From Bacteroidota bacterium (GTDB lineage Bacteria > Bacteroidota > Ignavibacteria > Ignavibacteriales > Melioribacteraceae), in the NCBI GenBank assembly GCA_018829205.1, contig JAHJUE010000028.1:123625-187624 (forward strand): a stretch of 64,000 bases of DNA, given 5' to 3'. Made by a program: the position numbers and the translations under genes. Positions within the stretch are counted from its first letter, which is position 1. Every line of letters starts with the position of its first letter. Of the stretch, positions 63,131 to 64,000 are shown piece by piece. Below the pieces are notes generated by a model that worked only from the letters and a program-made list of their open reading frames with translations, searched no databases and was not told where the DNA came from.

Positions 63131-64000
63131 ATGAAAAAACAACTATCTCTCGTATTGATGCTTTGTTTTACAGGCTTTCTATTTGCGCAGTCTCCAGCTA
63201 ATGTTGAAATCGCTACAAGATTTCAATCGGTTGCCCAAAACTCAATCCATTCTTTAAACGGCAGCCAGCAAAGTTCTGAAGTATATTCTCAGCCTTCGGA
63301 ATTGTTAAATAATAATTCCTCAGCGCAATTAGATGAGTTCGGAAGCAAATACGGATTCGCAAATTCCACAACTCAGCTTGAAGAATTAGGCAGCCGCTTC
63401 GGTTGGGTAAGATCAAACACACAACTGGACGAACTAGGCAGCCGTTTCGGTTGGGTAAGATCTACAGCACAACTTGACGAACTAGGCAGCCGTTTTGGTT
63501 GGGTAAGATCAAACACACAACTAGACGAACTAGGCAGCCGTTTTGGTTGGGTAAGATCAAACACACAACTAGATGAACTAGGCAGCCGTTTTGGTTGGGT
63601 AAGATCAAACACACAACTTGACGAACTAGGCAGCCGTTTCGGTTGGGTAAGATCAAATACACAACTTGACGAATTAGGCAGCCGCTTCGGTTGGGTAAGA
63701 TCTACAACACAACTTGACGAACTAGGCAGCCGTTTTGGTTGGGTAAGATCAAACACACAACTTGACGAACTAGGCAGTCGCTTTGGTTGGGTAAGATCAA
63801 ATACACAACTTGACGAACTAGGCAGCCGTTTCGGTTGGGTAAGATCAAATACACAACTTGACGAACTAGGCAGCCGTTTTGGTTGGGTAAGATCTACAAC
63901 ACAACTTGACGAACTAGGCAGCCGCTTCGGTTGGGTAAGATCAAACACACAACTAGACGAACTAGGCAGCCGTTTCGGTTGGGTAAGATCTACAGCACAA
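63131..64000 (+). CDS. Secreted protein of tandem 16-residue repeats, 3' end outside the window
   Basis: The frame opens at ATG 63131 (CGAGGTG upstream) and stays open to the window end. Residues 1-21 are a signal peptide (MKKQLSLVLMLCFTGFLFAQ). About 45 residues of Ser/Asn/Gln-rich linker follow. From residue 66 on there are 14 complete copies of a 16-residue unit, consensus QLDELGSRFGWVRSNT; the first is divergent (QLDEFGSKYGFANSTT). The unit alternates acidic LDEL, Gly-Ser-Arg and an aromatic FGW block. I do not recognise a family. It is presumably exported to the periplasm or surface. The long antisense ORF over it is an artefact of the repeats. Confidence 0.8.
   Translation, partial: MKKQLSLVLMLCFTGFLFAQSPANVEIATRFQSVAQNSIHSLNGSQQSSEVYSQPSELLNNNSSAQLDEFGSKYGFANSTTQLEELGSRFGWVRSNTQLDELGSRFGWVRSTAQLDELGSRFGWVRSNTQLDELGSRFGWVRSNTQLDELGSRFGWVRSNTQLDELGSRFGWVRSNTQLDELGSRFGWVRSTTQLDELGSRFGWVRSNTQLDELGSRFGWVRSNTQLDELGSRFGWVRSNTQLDELGSRFGWVRSTTQLDELGSRFGWVRSNTQLDELGSRFGWVRSTAQ
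63326..64000 (+). repeat. Tandem 48-bp repeat array (14 complete units in the window)
   Basis: Units begin every 48 bp from 63326 (63374, 63422 and so on to 63950). From the second unit the DNA is nearly identical, differing mainly at third positions (CTT/CTA/CTG, TTT/TTC) and in three unit ends: TCAAACACA/TCAAATACA, TCTACAACA and TCTACAGCA. The mixture of unit types is the mark of recent duplication and exchange inside the array. Confidence 0.95.

Noticed and set aside
63373..63948. Long minus-strand ORF with SSSSCV-type repeats
   Set aside because: It is antisense to the plus-strand repeat gene, which has a signal peptide and a better start; the 48-bp period keeps several frames free of stops.

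Overview
The window looks like a low-GC chromosome segment from a member of the Ignavibacteria (Ignavibacteriota, Chlorobi/Bacteroidota side). The basis is the secreted protein at 28661-29863, which ends in a PNPFNPSTTIKY-type sorting domain, the TPR-fused histidine kinases, the Bacteroidota-like arginine cluster and the AT-rich codon use. The assignment is an inference from gene content, not from a marker gene.

Layout. 1-6728 (+): the 3' part of a GAF histidine kinase, then miaA, a glycosyltransferase, prfA and a second glycosyltransferase. 6804-17378 (-): a surface-polysaccharide block of glycosyltransferases, SAM methyltransferases, a Wzx-like flippase and a YfhO membrane protein. 17583-19030: two tiny cysteine-containing genes and a BtuF-like lipoprotein. 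19031-26633 (+): a compact arginine operon argC-J-B-D-R-G-H without an ornithine or acetylornithine carbamoyltransferase. It is preceded by candidate ARG boxes, a promoter and a 29-codon ORF with five different Arg codons among its last nine. 26683-27301 (-): a MazF-type toxin-antitoxin pair. 27480-30610: an acetylesterase-like gene, tRNA-Lys with a duplicated 3' end, a secreted T9SS-type protein and a decayed histidine kinase; this part looks accessory. 30631-33946 (+): a TPR histidine kinase and a THUMP-like methyltransferase.

33965-41685 (-) is a nitric-oxide block: quinol NO reductase, DUF6448, ferredoxin, two haem-copper-oxidase-like membrane proteins, a DUF59 protein, DUF2249 proteins, a cupin and a DGC zinc protein. 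It comprises two transcription units, each preceded by the same 17-bp palindromic FNR/DNR-type box, and a Crp/Fnr regulator is encoded alongside. 41840-46571 (+): a Tat-exported molybdenum hydroxylase pair and agmatine-to-putrescine genes (aguB, aguA). 46595-58593: mostly housekeeping and accessory genes, including two ABC-F proteins (one with an attenuator-like leader), TrmO, a C69 peptidase, an atypical thioredoxin paired with TrxB, and a DUF493 gene interrupted by an in-frame TGA where family members often carry Cys. 58663-62805: an orphan CheB and a copper set (copA, copZ, and an AraC regulator fused to a metal-binding domain, with 21-bp-spaced direct repeats in front of copZ). 63131-64000 (+): a secreted protein made of near-identical 16-residue (48-bp) repeats that runs off the window.

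The strongest leads for something undescribed are the arginine leader ORF, the repeat protein, the metal-sensing AraC/copZ operator pair, the NO regulon and the DUF493 in-frame TGA.
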